Assembly (NCBI RefSeq): GCF_000003815.2
Contig: NC_049987.1
Location: forward strand, 18,708,084-18,772,083
DNA from: Branchiostoma floridae
Lineage: Eukaryota > Chordata > Leptocardii > Amphioxiformes > Branchiostomatidae
Reading direction: 5' to 3'
Length of the DNA: 64,000 nucleotides
Below the pieces are notes generated by a model, which did no database searches, was not told the origin of the DNA, and was given only the letters and a program-made list of their open reading frames with translations. Position 1 is the first letter of the stretch. Every line of letters begins with the position of its first letter. This document shows positions 1 to 11,802 of this stretch, in pieces. Made by a program: the position numbers and the translations under genes.

Positions 1-34
1 CATTGGCAAAGTAAATACAAACATGTAACCTTAC

Positions 35-790
35 TTGTTCTGCATATGCCTTGCCTATTCCGTCTGAGGCGCCTGTAACAACTGTAACAAAAGTAAAAAA
101 AAATCAATTTGTTTCATAAAATGTCAAATCAAATTACATCACGAGTCTACAAACACACCAAGATATTAATTGAATTATCTTTATTTTCCTGACCATATGA
201 GCTAAATGCAGCAATTCAGTTGTGTTACGTAGGATACTAAAGGCTAAGAACTACGACATGTAGTATTACAATTGGATAAACAATACATCTGGAGCTATGC
301 TATCACTATATCTAATGTTTCTTCCGTTTTCTTAAAACATGTGTGTACGAACTCAAAGAGTTTTTGTTGTACATTGTTGTCTGTGGTTGTCATTATACGT
401 AAACAAACAGTTTGTCTGTGGTTAACTGTTTACATCATGTGTCTACATTGAGAGAACCGGTAAAGGAGTTGCGTATATCATTGTATAAAGGAGAATCTAA
501 TATAAAATGGACTTCATTTTCTATACGACTAGAAGGTAACATTCACTATCTCGTCTAGTCGATCTAAGGTGAAGCACCTGATTGTAGCATTAACTTTAAA
601 CTTCTTTGAGGACATCCTACTTACCTGCCCACTTTCCTGCGTAGTTCCTAAAATCCACGGACAACTGAAGCGGTCCCGACAACAAGTAGACCCTTACTGT
701 CTGCCAAACGCCCCATAACGCCTTGATTCCAAGATAGGACAGAGCAACTATCCCGGCGACTTCTACAAAGCTTTCGACGAACGCCGCCAT
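35..790 (-). CDS. HSD17B12: HSD17B12-like short-chain dehydrogenase, copy 1 (5' exons only, runs off the left edge)
   Basis: Two exons are visible on the minus strand: exon 1 at 625-790 (ATG at 790, donor gtaag) and exon 2 at 35-81. Exon 1 encodes a hydrophobic N-terminal anchor followed by [16 protein letters not shown] and NYAGKWAG. Exon 2 completes the Rossmann nucleotide-binding motif [16 protein letters not shown] (TGxxxGIG). Exon sizes (166 and 47 nt) and phases are identical to the complete copy at 4489-11802, so this is a tandem paralogue. The family makes ER-membrane 3-ketoacyl-CoA reductases and 17-beta-hydroxysteroid dehydrogenases that use NADPH. The catalytic Ser/Tyr/Lys exons lie outside the window, so activity cannot be judged. 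Family assignment is firm; substrate is unknown. Confidence 0.85.
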
Positions 791-3100
791 CTTTCGTCAC
801 TCGTCTCAATCTAATAAGTGACACATAAACGCAAGCGTCCTTGCCAAATAAGGTCACCTTGATTAAACATGCGCTAATCAAAAATCGAGTTGATAATGGG
901 CAAAGTTTGAAGTCATAACATGAAAGAAATTTCAAACATCTAATTATACCGTTATCTCAGAGGGTTAAGACACTTTGAAGACCCCCAGCGAAGTGGATGT
1001 TGACTCCCCTAGCAACACATAGCAACCACCTTTGACCCCAAGTTTCCCAGATTTCACCCATTGTTCGATAATATCCCCCTCCCCACCTAGTGTGAAAACA
1101 TCCCAGGAGGGGTGCCACCTTGCCAGGTGAGACATTACCTGGCACCCTGTAGGGGTACTGTCTGGGAAGGCAAGCCGGGTGTGTATTGGGTGTAGTGTTT
1201 CCAGTGTGTTAGAATTAATTTGAATGCCACTGTTTGAATTATGCTGTCATCATGAGTACAAATAACCTTGAAAATAGATACAGTACAGCTGATTTAATAG
1301 TGTCCAGCTTCAATCGTTCGTATCCAAACAATTATACACAGTTTTGACATGATCTGATTTCGACTGACTAAAACAAGAAACTGTTTTCAAATAAATGCCC
1401 CAATCCCTCCCAAGTCTTACCAAGGCTAAGTAAACCCAAACAACTTGACCATGTTTCCCCCAAAGAAGGAGGTTGATTATTTTAACCTCATTGCTTTTAA
1501 ACTAGTAATGCTACAGGAAGTATCATAATGTAGTATGTCTATAGTCCGGCCAGTATGCTCAAAAACTATTGTTAGGGTAAGAATTGTACATTGCTGAAAT
1601 GAGAAGGACATTCTGCATTACTGTTAAATGTTTAACAAATCAGACAAATAGATGGTAGTAAATACATCAGTAATCTATTTCAATTTTGTTTTTTAATACA
1701 ATGTGTATTTTACAAATCTACGTTACTCAAATTTGTTCCCTATTTCATACTGTCCCCTTCTCCCACATTCTTATATACATGTAATTTCAATTGTCCCTAG
1801 AACACCTAGCCCTGTACAATATGAACAATCATTGACAACTATGATAATACAAATACATACAAAAAATTTGTAAGGAGTGAGGAATGATTTCTTGACAGTC
1901 ACAGTCATTATTTTTGCCACCAAATCAGACAGATTTTGATTAAGACCAAATGTGGGTTACTGCCCAGGGTCAGTTTCTTCTCAGCCAAGTGCATTAACTG
2001 TTACTTTGATACACAGGTGAAATGGTTTTAATCCAACTTTCTTGGAATTCTGCTATATAATTGTGTGTGTGATACTTCAATGCTTGAAAGTTTGTTTATT
2101 ATTGATCAACAGAACCCAAGCTGCCTGTCTGTCTGACTTGGCAGGTAGAGGTGTGGCAAACTGTGTACTTGCCCATTGTTCTCCTCAGGTAGACTAGTAC
2201 CCTGCTGTCAGGCACTAAGTCAACAAATTACTTGGCCATATTGTTCCTCTATCCAAACAAAAAGATCACATTTCATGCTAGGAATGAACAAAAGTTGCAA
2301 TTTGTCATCTTATTTTTTTCTTAAAAGCGCAACCATATGCAATGTTCTTATTTGTCGCAAAAGACATGCCGGGTAAGTAGATAAGTTGTACTTTAATCTT
2401 CAGGTGGTCCCATGGTTGTGCATATTACCACTTCCCTGTCAGGCTGCCATGAATATTTCACATATGCCATTTTTAGAAATATTTTGAACATATTAAAGAA
2501 TATATATGTTATAATCATACTAGTGGGGCTGGGACCACCTGAACATTATAGAGTGCTCTTTGCTGAAAACATACATACCACATTTGTGTCAAAAATATGT
2601 TCTGGGGTGTTGCGCCGAGGGCCTTAAAGGTATAAAATCTAGCTGTGTTTATCATATTCATATTTTAATATCAGTGAGTCTTTCATGAAATCCATATGGT
2701 CTGAAAATATGCTATGGGTCTGTAACTCCACTTCCTGTTGAAAATTCTGAAAAATACCAGCCCAGTAACTTTCTACAGTTGGTGGATCAGTTAATTAGGC
2801 AGAAGGGTGAAAAGTGTCTTAACTCACTGAGATGATTCCAAATTCCGATGTTATGAAAAATGCGCGTTCGTTAACTACATTGGTATCATCGGGTTCGGAA
2901 GGAACGGTTGTATCCGCAGTATTTACATAGCCAGAGGGAACACTCAGCTAATATTTGAGTTGCGCCTTTGTGTGACTTGTTCCCAAGTGTTTTAGTTTAC
3001 ACAAGATAAAAAAAGAGGTCGAAGATCTTATACATATATAATTATGCCTCCATCAAATATTTAGCGTTTTAAGTACGTCTAGTTTAGTTGCTGATGACTT

Positions 3101-3316
3101 AACGCTAGTTCACCTTTATCCGCAGGGTAACCTATATTCGTTGTGTTTACCCACGCGGTATTAAGGGATATCACGTCGACGGACGGTGGTTTCAAGTTGT
3201 AATATGTTCAAAATATTGTAATTTGAAGATATCGCCTGTCAACTTGGTACCCCTAAATACCCATTTTTGAAAGCAACGGATTTAGGTTACCCTGCGGACA
3301 AAGGTGAACTAGCGTT
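3101..3316. mobile_element. 216-bp element with ~33-bp terminal inverted repeats
   Basis: The left end begins AACGCTAGTTCACCTTTATC and the right end is its inverse, closing ...AAAGGTGAACTAGCGTT. The arms match over about 33 bp with few mismatches. No open frame lies between them, so it is a non-autonomous miniature element. Half-copies of the left arm occur at equivalent places upstream of the first coding exon of P450 copies A (near 23335) and B (near 41457). No unambiguous target-site duplication is visible, so the superfamily is not assigned. Confidence 0.75.
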
Positions 3317-3639
3317 GATTGTGCAAATGTAGTATCATTTTACATCCCGAGGGTTTATTAATCATTTAACGTCACTCTACGGTGAACGTGACTCGCACAT
3401 ATATAATATAGACAAAATATAATGCCTCCCCATGAATTAATAGTCTCACCCATTGACCCCATGACCTGTCATGTCTGACACTTCATGTCGCTCCCACGGG
3501 TCTGACTTTTAAGGTCTCATCATCTTCACTCTAAATTCATCATCATCATCACTCTAAATCCCTGTACCCCCAATGACAGTGTGTTCATTTACCTCCTGGC
3601 ACACTGTCACGCACATGTTCGGATGGCCAAAGACTATAA

Positions 3640-3746
3640 GTGTGGCGAAATGACTTGTGCCTTGTGGTGAAACGACTTGCCTTGTGGCGAAGCGACTTGC
3701 CTTGTGTCGAAACGACTTGCCTTGTGGCGAAGCGACTTGCCTTGTG
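3640..3746. repeat. 20-bp minisatellite, about five units
   Basis: The word CGACTTGCCTTGTGGCGAAG is repeated head to tail about five times with single-base variants (GAAAC/GAAGC, GTGTC/GTGGC). It abuts a fragment of a hAT-like element on its right. Confidence 0.8.
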
Positions 3747-3748
3747 GT

Positions 3749-3827
3749 TCAGGTCCGAACCAGGACCTGATCCTATGGGTCTAAACCGGACCTAGACATG
3801 GATTTTCAGTACCGGTACCCACCCCTA
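3749..3827 (-). mobile_element. Truncated end of the hAT-like element family
   Basis: The segment holds the diagnostic TCAGGTCCGAACC / CAGGACCTGATCC words and ends CAGTACCGGTACCCACCCCTA. This is the reverse complement of the left terminus seen at 25427 and 30135. The other terminus is missing, so this is a relic. Confidence 0.65.
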
Positions 3828-4488
3828 GCTTTTATATAATAGGTATAAGGTTGTATGAGAAATTGCCGTGTATTTCACAGAAGAACATTTACAGCAATAT
3901 TGGCAAAAAATAGACAGGAAGAAATTGACAATTCCATTTCCTAATTTCTAAGGCAGGTCTATTTTGACAAATTCATTCTACCATGTCAACATAGTCTCAA
4001 CATCTAGCTTAGAACGAGTTATAAAAAGTGTTTCACATAACAATTTAGACTTAGAATAGAGATATCCTTGCTCTGTATGCACCCTCTTATAACAAAACTC
4101 TGTGACTGTTTGAAATCAATATTGTCGAACCGTTATGGACTTTGCCTTGATAGGGTCTAATACCTACAAATCAATGAAGAAAGGAAATACTGCAGGAACC
4201 TACTGAGCTTACTTAGAGCAGACTTTAAAGACAGAGGACTACGATCGTTGCGGTAAGACAGAAAACTACGGGAGCTATGAAAGCTTGCGATGAACATGAT
4301 AAAGTGGAGAAATTTGAAGAAAGACTGATTGCATCTGCATGGGGCTCAGAACAACTACTTTTACTATTGTCGAATTGTAAGAGGTTAAGTGCCTTGATCG
4401 AAATGAACACACAGCTACTATATATTACAATACATGTCGTGCGAATGCATATTACGCCACATGCACATTGTTTGTAAAATGTCTTGTG

Positions 4489-7400
4489 TTATTTCTTCTT
4501 CTTGGACTGCAACTCCTCCATGCCAAGCTGACGAAGCTTCTTCATGACAGGCATTGTTACCCAGTTGCAGAAGACATCCCGGGGAAACAGGCCTGCAAGC
4601 CAGAGCTGTGAATGGAAAACAGACACATATTAGAATCCATGCCATACATGCATGTTTAACATGTACAACACGGTGTTGTGGGAGAAACTAAGTTAAAGGT
4701 AAAGTAACAATTTCAACCCTTTTCTATATGACGTATAAACTACAAATATTCCCAATTGTTCAGGAATGGTTCATATAATGGCCTTACTTGCCCTTAATCC
4801 AAGCATATTTCTTTGCTTGTATAAAATCTTACGTGATAGATATCTTAATAATTGCACAACAATTGCATCTACTGGTGCAGAACTGTTGGGTAATGCCAAT
4901 AAACCTAATATTTTTGTATGTCTGCCCTTATGATGAATATGCTTGTCATTGCGATTGTAGACCTTACATTTGAATATTCATACCATCGGATATAAAATAT
5001 GAAAAAGTAACGGTGGTCTCATAGCCTTTTTTAAGACCGTAGGGCCAGTCGCTTGTTAATGCCTAATGTGTTTAGGGCAGGGTATGTGAAGGAATGGCCA
5101 TCCCTCTCCTTCCAAAGATTTTGCCTTCCCCACCGTAACTATGACCAGGTTTTCATTAGTTAAGTGCCTTTTCTAAGGGCTCAACATTGGTTCGACTCGG
5201 GACCTGGGCAAAACAACCTAACCATTACGTCAATACGGCGCCACTGGTTAATGTATTTACTCACAAACGACAAGGCCATGGTTAGTCTCGTACGAGATAA
5301 GTAAAATACTTACTAACCTGTAGCGAGTGTGAAAAGTAACCGCATGTGTTACTCGCCAGCCCAACCGTGCTCAGGGCACAGCGAACGAAAGACTTCGGTG
5401 TCGCCACGAAGAAATTAGTAGCCAGGTTTCCGATCATCTTCGTAGACACAAATGAGGGAGTAACAGTCTGAAAAAAATTTATAAACACAAACAATTCAAA
5501 CAGCATACTCTCGGGACTGCGACGTTCCCAAAACGGTTCAAGGTCATAATAATGTAACGTTACATTGCAAAAACAGGAACAGATATATGGGGCACTCTAA
5601 GTACTTTTGGTAAGACGTGTAAAAGCTAATCGTATTGGATATTGATGAAGTGTATATCAAGTATATAGACATAATTCGATGCGATTAACAAAATAAGCCC
5701 CACCCCCCCCTTCGGAAGCCACATAATGATACCGTTTTATATGTGTGCCATAAGTGATACCGAGCAAAACATTCAAATAAACAACAAGTTCTTCTGCTAA
5801 TGATAAACAAGTTACACCACAATCGACATTGCAAGGTGGTGCAAAAATGCTTTACGTACCTGTATAATGATACCCTTATCCTTATACTCCGCCGCCAAGC
5901 TCTCGGAGAAAAGGCTCCCAAATGCCTTGAAATAAAAACACAATAAGGAAACATTTGACTCATAGCAAGTACAATTAAAATAAGTTTGTAAATTACTTGA
6001 GAAATAGGATCCTGGCATTCATCTAACAAATTAGTTGTTATTTTGAACGTTAGACATTGTGAGAAAAGCTTGTTTGCAAAAGAAAAAAAACATAGTGGCG
6101 TCGAGTGTGACGTAACTGGTAGAGTATTGGGCTAGGAACCAAGAGGTCCCGAGTCCGATACCCGCCGCCCCTTGGGAAAGGCACTTTACACGACCTTTCT
6201 CACTTTACCCAGGTGTAATACTGAGTACCTGATAAATTCGTTTGGGGGTGGGGGGGCTGGTGGGTGGTACTTTACCTTCTGTCTGTACTACTACTACTGA
6301 CTTAAGTGAGTGCAGTGCCACATTTTCATCGTCTATCCTAAAGCAAATTTAGAAAAATATTACACAATATGACGCTAACCTTGGTGCCTGAGTAGAGAGC
6401 CATAAGCGGAACAGGAGCCGTGGAGAATATAGAAGATAGGTTTATGATCACGCCTTTCTTCCTGAAATGGAACATGTCCTATGATTGGTCAGTTGTAACA
6501 ACGTTCTGGTGACCAGGAGCAACACCGGTACCATAAGGTCTCGGACCGGAGTTTATTTTACGATTTCGGAGCTGGCGGACAACCGCAGGCGGAAGGGCCA
6601 CAGTTCCGCTAAGAAACGTAGGACGCGAAAATCAATCAATACGATGAAAAGCCGTTTCCTGCTTCTTTTGATATCGTCTGTTGCCTGTTCATTTCGGGTA
6701 AAATACCTAGTGAATTTCTAATTTTGGACCCGAAAAATATCATTTTTACACGTTTTCGATCGAAGCTGCTTTGAAAAAGAATTCTGCCAGGATAACGGCC
6801 TCTGTGGTAAAGAAGCTACATTCTTCATGTTTTTAAAATATGACAATGAAAAAATGTGATAACTTTTTTGCAATCTTCGATGACGTAAATTCATCGAAAG
6901 CGGATGAAAAACGCCGCTATTGGTGTCATCAGGCGAAAAAAAGTATCACCTATACCCTTTTACAAGGGAACTATGGAACTAAAAAGTCACCTACCTGACG
7001 TTCGTCCCGTTTTTCTTAGCGCCCCTGAAACTATCTTTGTATCCTAACTTAAGTCAGGCACATTGTATTCAGCCATAGGCTGAGATTGATTCAATTTAAT
7101 TAGAGGGTACTTGGGGAGTTTTGTAGAAGACTGCATGCTTTTTGATGCGCGTGGGGCTAATGGGTTCTCTTTCGTATAATGGTACATAGCATACATTTGT
7201 CACTTCTACAATTAATATCTATCGGAAAATAACAGTCCCGTCTGGAGTGGAATGCCCCTTAAAAAGCAATGGGCATGTTTGAGAATGTACCTCTCTACCA
7301 TCCCTGGCAGCACAATCTTGGTCATCTGAAAGGTAACAAAAGAAATTTACAATTTAACAGCAAGAAAAGAAAACAGACCATATAATGACTACTCAAGTGT

Positions 7401-10334
7401 GTGTGTATCAGCTCATATGTACATGTAGCTTAGGAGTAGATATAACGGGAGGTGCCCCAACACGGTACGCTTTTTCTTTCGCTCAAACTCATGGCGCTCC
7501 ATCGCTAGTTGCCTGAGAGTGGTCAAATTTTGATGATTGAATTTTTTACACATAGATTTGAACAACATACTTGAATAAGAAATGCATTCATGTGGTTCAT
7601 GAACCTTTCGCGCTGCGTGTTACAAGCGACAAACACTGTGAGACAATTTCGTGTATGTAACCTTCCAATTTTGTGCTACGCTGGACAGTGTGTCTAACTT
7701 GGTACGCTTTTTTTACATTTTGCTCTCTTCAGAGGTAAGTGGTAAATTTAAGTACACAGAAAAAAGTTAATAGTATAATATTTTAGCTTTCTTTTGACAG
7801 TTAAATCGTGACTGTATGTACTTCTTGTCTCACATGAGAAAGGCTGTACCTAGAACAATCCAGCTGATGTGTTTACGGGCAATGGGCTGAATGCACTGAT
7901 TGTGAATGCCCGACTAAAAAAACCATTACGAAAAAACGACACCGCCAACATCAATAAAATTCTGATAATATGAAAATATCATCTACATCTCTCTATAAAG
8001 TCTTATTTTCATAGACAGCACGAATCATTTGTTACAGTCAAATAAATCTTTGGAGCGTTCTCTAGTCTGCCACCTTCACGGCCACACTCCCTTGGGAGTA
8101 CAATGGTGGCAATGTTTATTTCGCTTCCTTTTGCTTGCTTTTCTACTCAACAAACATTTGAAGACGACCCATATTCATAGTGTTTTATGGAGCTTTATTT
8201 ATGTGTATCATGGCAGTTGTGTGACTGCTTGAAAGAGTTCGTATAGTTAGCGACACGAGCCACCAATACGCAGAGGCCGGTGACCGCAGTGATTCAGCAC
8301 TGTCAACATTACTGTTAGAATTCTGTTTTTAAAAAAACATGAAGTAAATATGTTAAAGTATACTTGGAATGCAAATTGAAGCTGTGTGCATGGAGTTGGT
8401 TTATTTACCTTTGTAATCAGCATAGTCAGTGGTAACAAACACGGTGTACTTATGGATAATAAGATCAGCAAAAAATCCGTGCCGTCTTAGGACGGGAACC
8501 GTCTTAGGGCAGCCCCCGTTACAACGCCTAATTGGGCTTTTTTTTTCAATATACTTCGAATCTACGTACCAGATTCATGTAACTAGCCAGTAGTATTATT
8601 TGATGCTTTTCCTTATGGTAAACCCGTTGTTGTGCAATAGATCTTGACTTGACTAGTCTTGACTTAGCAAAAGACGTTTGTTTCTATTCTTATGAATATG
8701 AAAACCGTTAAGATAAGCTAGGTTTAACATGCAGACAATAAGGCAAGCTTCAACCCTGTTGCTATAGTTGTTGTGCTATATACTTTGAATGGACTTGACT
8801 AGCGTTGACTACCAAAGTTTCTATTCTAATAAAAACCGTTAACAGTTAAGAGGTTTAATTTTCAGACCAGGAGGCAAATATGGAATGCATTTCAGCAAAC
8901 GAACTTCATTGTCAAACATACCTTGAGCATGGAAATCACGTTGCAATAGATCATCGTCTCTGTGACCTGGGGGCAGGAATTTTAATTTTTAGAAATATTT
9001 AAATGCAAAAAAGTGCACGGTTGCATATCAAAAGCGGCCTCGCAATGTGCATGTGCAGTCGCGATTGATTCTTGTCCAGGTAATAAGGGTCAATGTCCCC
9101 CACCTGTGACCAACTCTTTGCTTAGGCGCATGCACACGTACATCTGTTTACTTCTGAGGGGCTTTAACCTCTGAACTTACACCCACAATACCTTGCTGCA
9201 CTGACAATGTTATATCTCTTATTTGGTCAATTGTCATCACTTAAACAATTGTGCACAAATACAAATTAATCAGTTTACTAACTTTTGCTAGCATAACGGT
9301 TCAAGTAAAAGGAACTAGAAGTTGTTTCAAACAACGTGGCGTCGACGTGTTGGTGAACTGTTAAAGGTATACTACGGATTTGTTTAATGACCACCAGAAT
9401 TAGACCCTCCTGGCTGTAAACAACAACTTCCAGGCCTATAAAAAAATTTTTTATTGTCCCAATCTTCCGTAGTATAGCTTTAAGGTTGTATCTCACTGCG
9501 CTTGCGTCATGCTTGCGTCACTGGGGAGTTAAAAAGAAACTCAACGAATTATAGAGATAAACTTTATGTGTATTTTGTCGTCTTCTAAGTCTACTTTTAC
9601 GCTTTACGTAATATCTAAATTACTAAATATCAAAAAAAAACAGTGGCGCAGTGAACGAACCCCGCAGTGACGCAAGCTTGACGCAAGAGCAGTGTTTGCC
9701 CCAGAACCCAGAGGTCCTGGTTTGAATCCCCGATATCTGTCCGTATATGCAGATTGCACTGTTCAATACTAACCTGGTACCGGTGCGTTACGCCATCAGG
9801 CGGTTTACAATTTCACCGCAATGATAACAAATAAACGGAACTGCATGCAAACCTCTTCCTCAACTTGTAGGAAGAACTCCGGGTGACTGGCTGCCTTCAT
9901 GCCAACATTGTTTACTGGAAAGGAAGGCAGGAAAGAATTGGAGTCGCTGTAAAACGTATATTCTACTCTAAGATAATTCGAACTTCCGTGATTACAAAAG
10001 GCATTTTACACGACTTTCCCCATTTCACTCAGGTGTAAAGGAGTATCTAGTTTCGGTTAGGGACGTCCCTCAGATAAGACATTAAATTTAAGGTTCCATG
10101 CTTGAAAAGAGCCACAGTTCGAGCACGTAATACAAAAGATCTCACCATACTAAACGTAAAGAGTAGATGACTGCTACCAGGTGTGAGTGTTTCATTTAAA
10201 TCTCTCCGTATATGCAGCTTGTACTTGTCAGTATCTGTGTGTGTTTGTACGTGTGTGTGTGTGTTTGTGCGTGCGTGTGTGTGTGTGTGTGTGTGTGTTT
10301 GTGCGTGTTTGTGCGCGTTGTGTGTGTGTGCGTT

Positions 10335-10369
<35 letters not shown>

Positions 10370-11802
10370 GTGTATGTGTGTGTGTATGTGTGTGTGTATG
10401 TGTGTGTGTATTATAAATCAAAAGGTACATGTACATAACTGAATGTACCAGTGACTATAGTTACTAACCAAGACAGGCAATGTCAAGTCCCTCCAACTCC
10501 TGTTTGATGTTGCCATAGATTTTGCTGGAGCAAAAATCTGCAACCACTGTCTTTGTCCGAACAGCAGTTCTGCCTTCTGTGAACAAAGTTTCTTGTTCAG
10601 CTCATGTGTTTTCCTTTTGATGACGTTGTAACATTCAGTATACAAACTCTTCAATAAGGTGAAACGTAAGATTAATAAATAGATGTTTAAACAAATGTTT
10701 AGCGTGGAAACAGGGGAATTTAGAAAGTGCTGTACCTATCTTTGCAGCTACAGCCTTCAGCTTGTCTTCTGATCGGCTGATCAAGACAATGTTCAGCCCA
10801 TGAGCTGCGAGCTACAATAATATATATGGACATTATTTTGATTGCAGAAATCTAAATTATTACGAGTACCATAAACAAGCCAATTCTAGACTAAAAAGAC
10901 AACATTTGCGATCGCGCGATCGAATGCTAAATATATTTCATTTTCAGATTGTAAGCTTTGTGAAAATAAAATACACTGTTTCAAATCACTGAATCCTTTT
11001 TCATCACTTAAGTTCAAAAATTGGAAATTTTTAGCTGACTTCGTACTTTGTTCAATAATGGATTGTTTTACACACACACACACACACACACACAAATACA
11101 CCACACATGCATATAAGCACACGAAATCTTGAACCCCCCCCCCCCCAAATACCGTGGGAAAACTACCCCGTATCAAATCATTATTTCATGTGGCTATAAT
11201 GACAAATTCATTATGGCTTATTAAGCCAAACTTCAAATTATTGTAACAATAACAAATTATTCTTAAAAGGTGTATAAAAACCCAAGAATCCGTAGAACAA
11301 TGTGAACACAAAATGTTGATAATGCATGCACGGCCATGGACGTTACAAGCCACCTCCATAGTTAACATGAGATTGCGGGAGGACCTGGAATGTCACGCTA
11401 CCTGCTCTGCATATGCCTTGCCAATTCCATCGGTGGAGCCTGTAACAACTGCAAGAAGTAAATAGAAAACAAACAATGCTTTATTCATTCCAAAATACAA
11501 CATGTCGGAGCACCTAGACCTAAATACCACTACGCAGCCGACTGACGTAACAGCCTTCTCCGTGTAATGATCAAAGGTCACACATCTTTGTTTGTTTTCT
11601 TTGTAACAAGCAGTAAAGTTTAAGTTCCCTTCTTACCTGCCCAAAGCCCTGCGTAGTTTCTGAAGTCCACTGACAATCCAAGAGGCCCAGAAAGCAAGTA
11701 GAGTCTTACTGTCTGCCAAACGCCCCATAACACTCTGAATCCGACGTACAACAGTGTAACTATACCGGTTGCTTCTAAAACGTTACAGCCAAGCACCGCC
11801 AT
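4489..11802 (-). CDS. HSD17B12: HSD17B12-like very-long-chain 3-oxoacyl-CoA reductase / 17-beta-HSD, copy 2 (complete, 11 exons)
   Basis: Exons: 11637-11802, 11402-11448, 10736-10811, 10469-10576, 9853-9914, 8922-8966, 7291-7325, 6380-6461, 5860-5925, 5318-5467, 4489-4605. Joined length is 954 nt, 317 aa, close to the ~312 aa of vertebrate HSD17B12. Seen: N-terminal membrane segment (about residues 9-35), nucleotide-binding TGSTDGIG (58-65), NNVGM (134-138), catalytic NLSS (187-190) and YSGTK (Tyr203, Lys207), and C-terminal KKKK, a KKXX-type ER-retention signal. The family reduces 3-ketoacyl-CoA in fatty-acid elongation, and some members reduce estrone, at the ER membrane with NADPH. All introns obey GT-AG; the start of exon 4 (acceptor before [10 protein letters not shown]) is the least certain boundary. 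The frame is fully open, so the gene looks functional. Estrogenic versus elongase role cannot be told from sequence. Confidence 0.9.
5045..5260 (-). mobile_element. tRNA-derived SINE-like repeat
   Basis: Read on the minus strand it starts TGGCGCCGTATTGACGTAAT, passes a box-B-like GGTCCCGAGTCGAACC and continues into AAAAGGCACTTAAC. This matches the plus-strand copy at 6097. It sits in intron 10 of the HSD17B12-like gene. Boundaries are approximate. Confidence 0.55.
6097..6290 (+). mobile_element. tRNA-derived SINE-like repeat
   Basis: Layout is GTAACTGGTAGAGTATTGGGC (box-A-like), GAGGTCCCGAGTCCGATACC (box-B-like), then CTTGGGAAAGGCACTTTACA. The last word recurs at 9999 and, inverted, at 59950. 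It lies in intron 8 of the HSD17B12-like gene. Ends are approximate. Confidence 0.6.
9640..10080 (+). mobile_element. SINE-like repeat sequence split around exon 5
   Basis: A tRNA-like head (GTGGCGCAGTGAACGAACCC ... GAGGTCCTGGTTTGAATCCC) lies at 9645-9740. The shared tail (GGCATTTTACACGACTTTCC ... CTCAGGTGTAAAGGAGTATC) lies at 9999-10055. Exon 5 of the HSD17B12-like gene (9853-9914) lies between them, so these are probably two fragments, not one insertion. Confidence 0.45.
10231..10410. repeat. GT-rich compound microsatellite
   Basis: Long (GT)n blocks are interrupted by TTGTGCGT and followed by (CTGT)n and (CT)n, then GTAT-containing GT blocks. It lies in intron 4 of the HSD17B12-like gene. 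A shorter (CA)n tract is at 11069-11094 in intron 2. Long open frames across it are artefacts of low complexity. Confidence 0.95.

Larger units (their letters stand above)
791..4488. other. Intergenic region between the two HSD17B12-like genes
   Basis: No coding region is supported here. The promoter of the left gene must lie just right of 790. The stretch holds a short inverted-repeat element (3101-3316), a 20-bp tandem repeat (3640-3746) and a fragment of a hAT-like element (3749-3827). Around 3370-3470 the words CTCTACGGTGAAC, CATGAATTA and CATTGACCCCATGACCTG recur in the same order near 63475-63560, so that segment is a dispersed duplicate. The remainder is AT-rich and featureless to me. 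Confidence 0.6.

Noticed and set aside
648-935. 95-codon minus-strand frame overlapping exon 1 of HSD17B12-like copy 1
   Set aside because: It is out of frame with the conserved exon (MAAFVES... start at 790), which has a donor and a paralogue.
10047-10442. Several open frames across the GT microsatellite (Cys/Val-rich or His/Thr-rich peptides)
   Set aside because: Low-complexity translation of a dinucleotide repeat in an intron.
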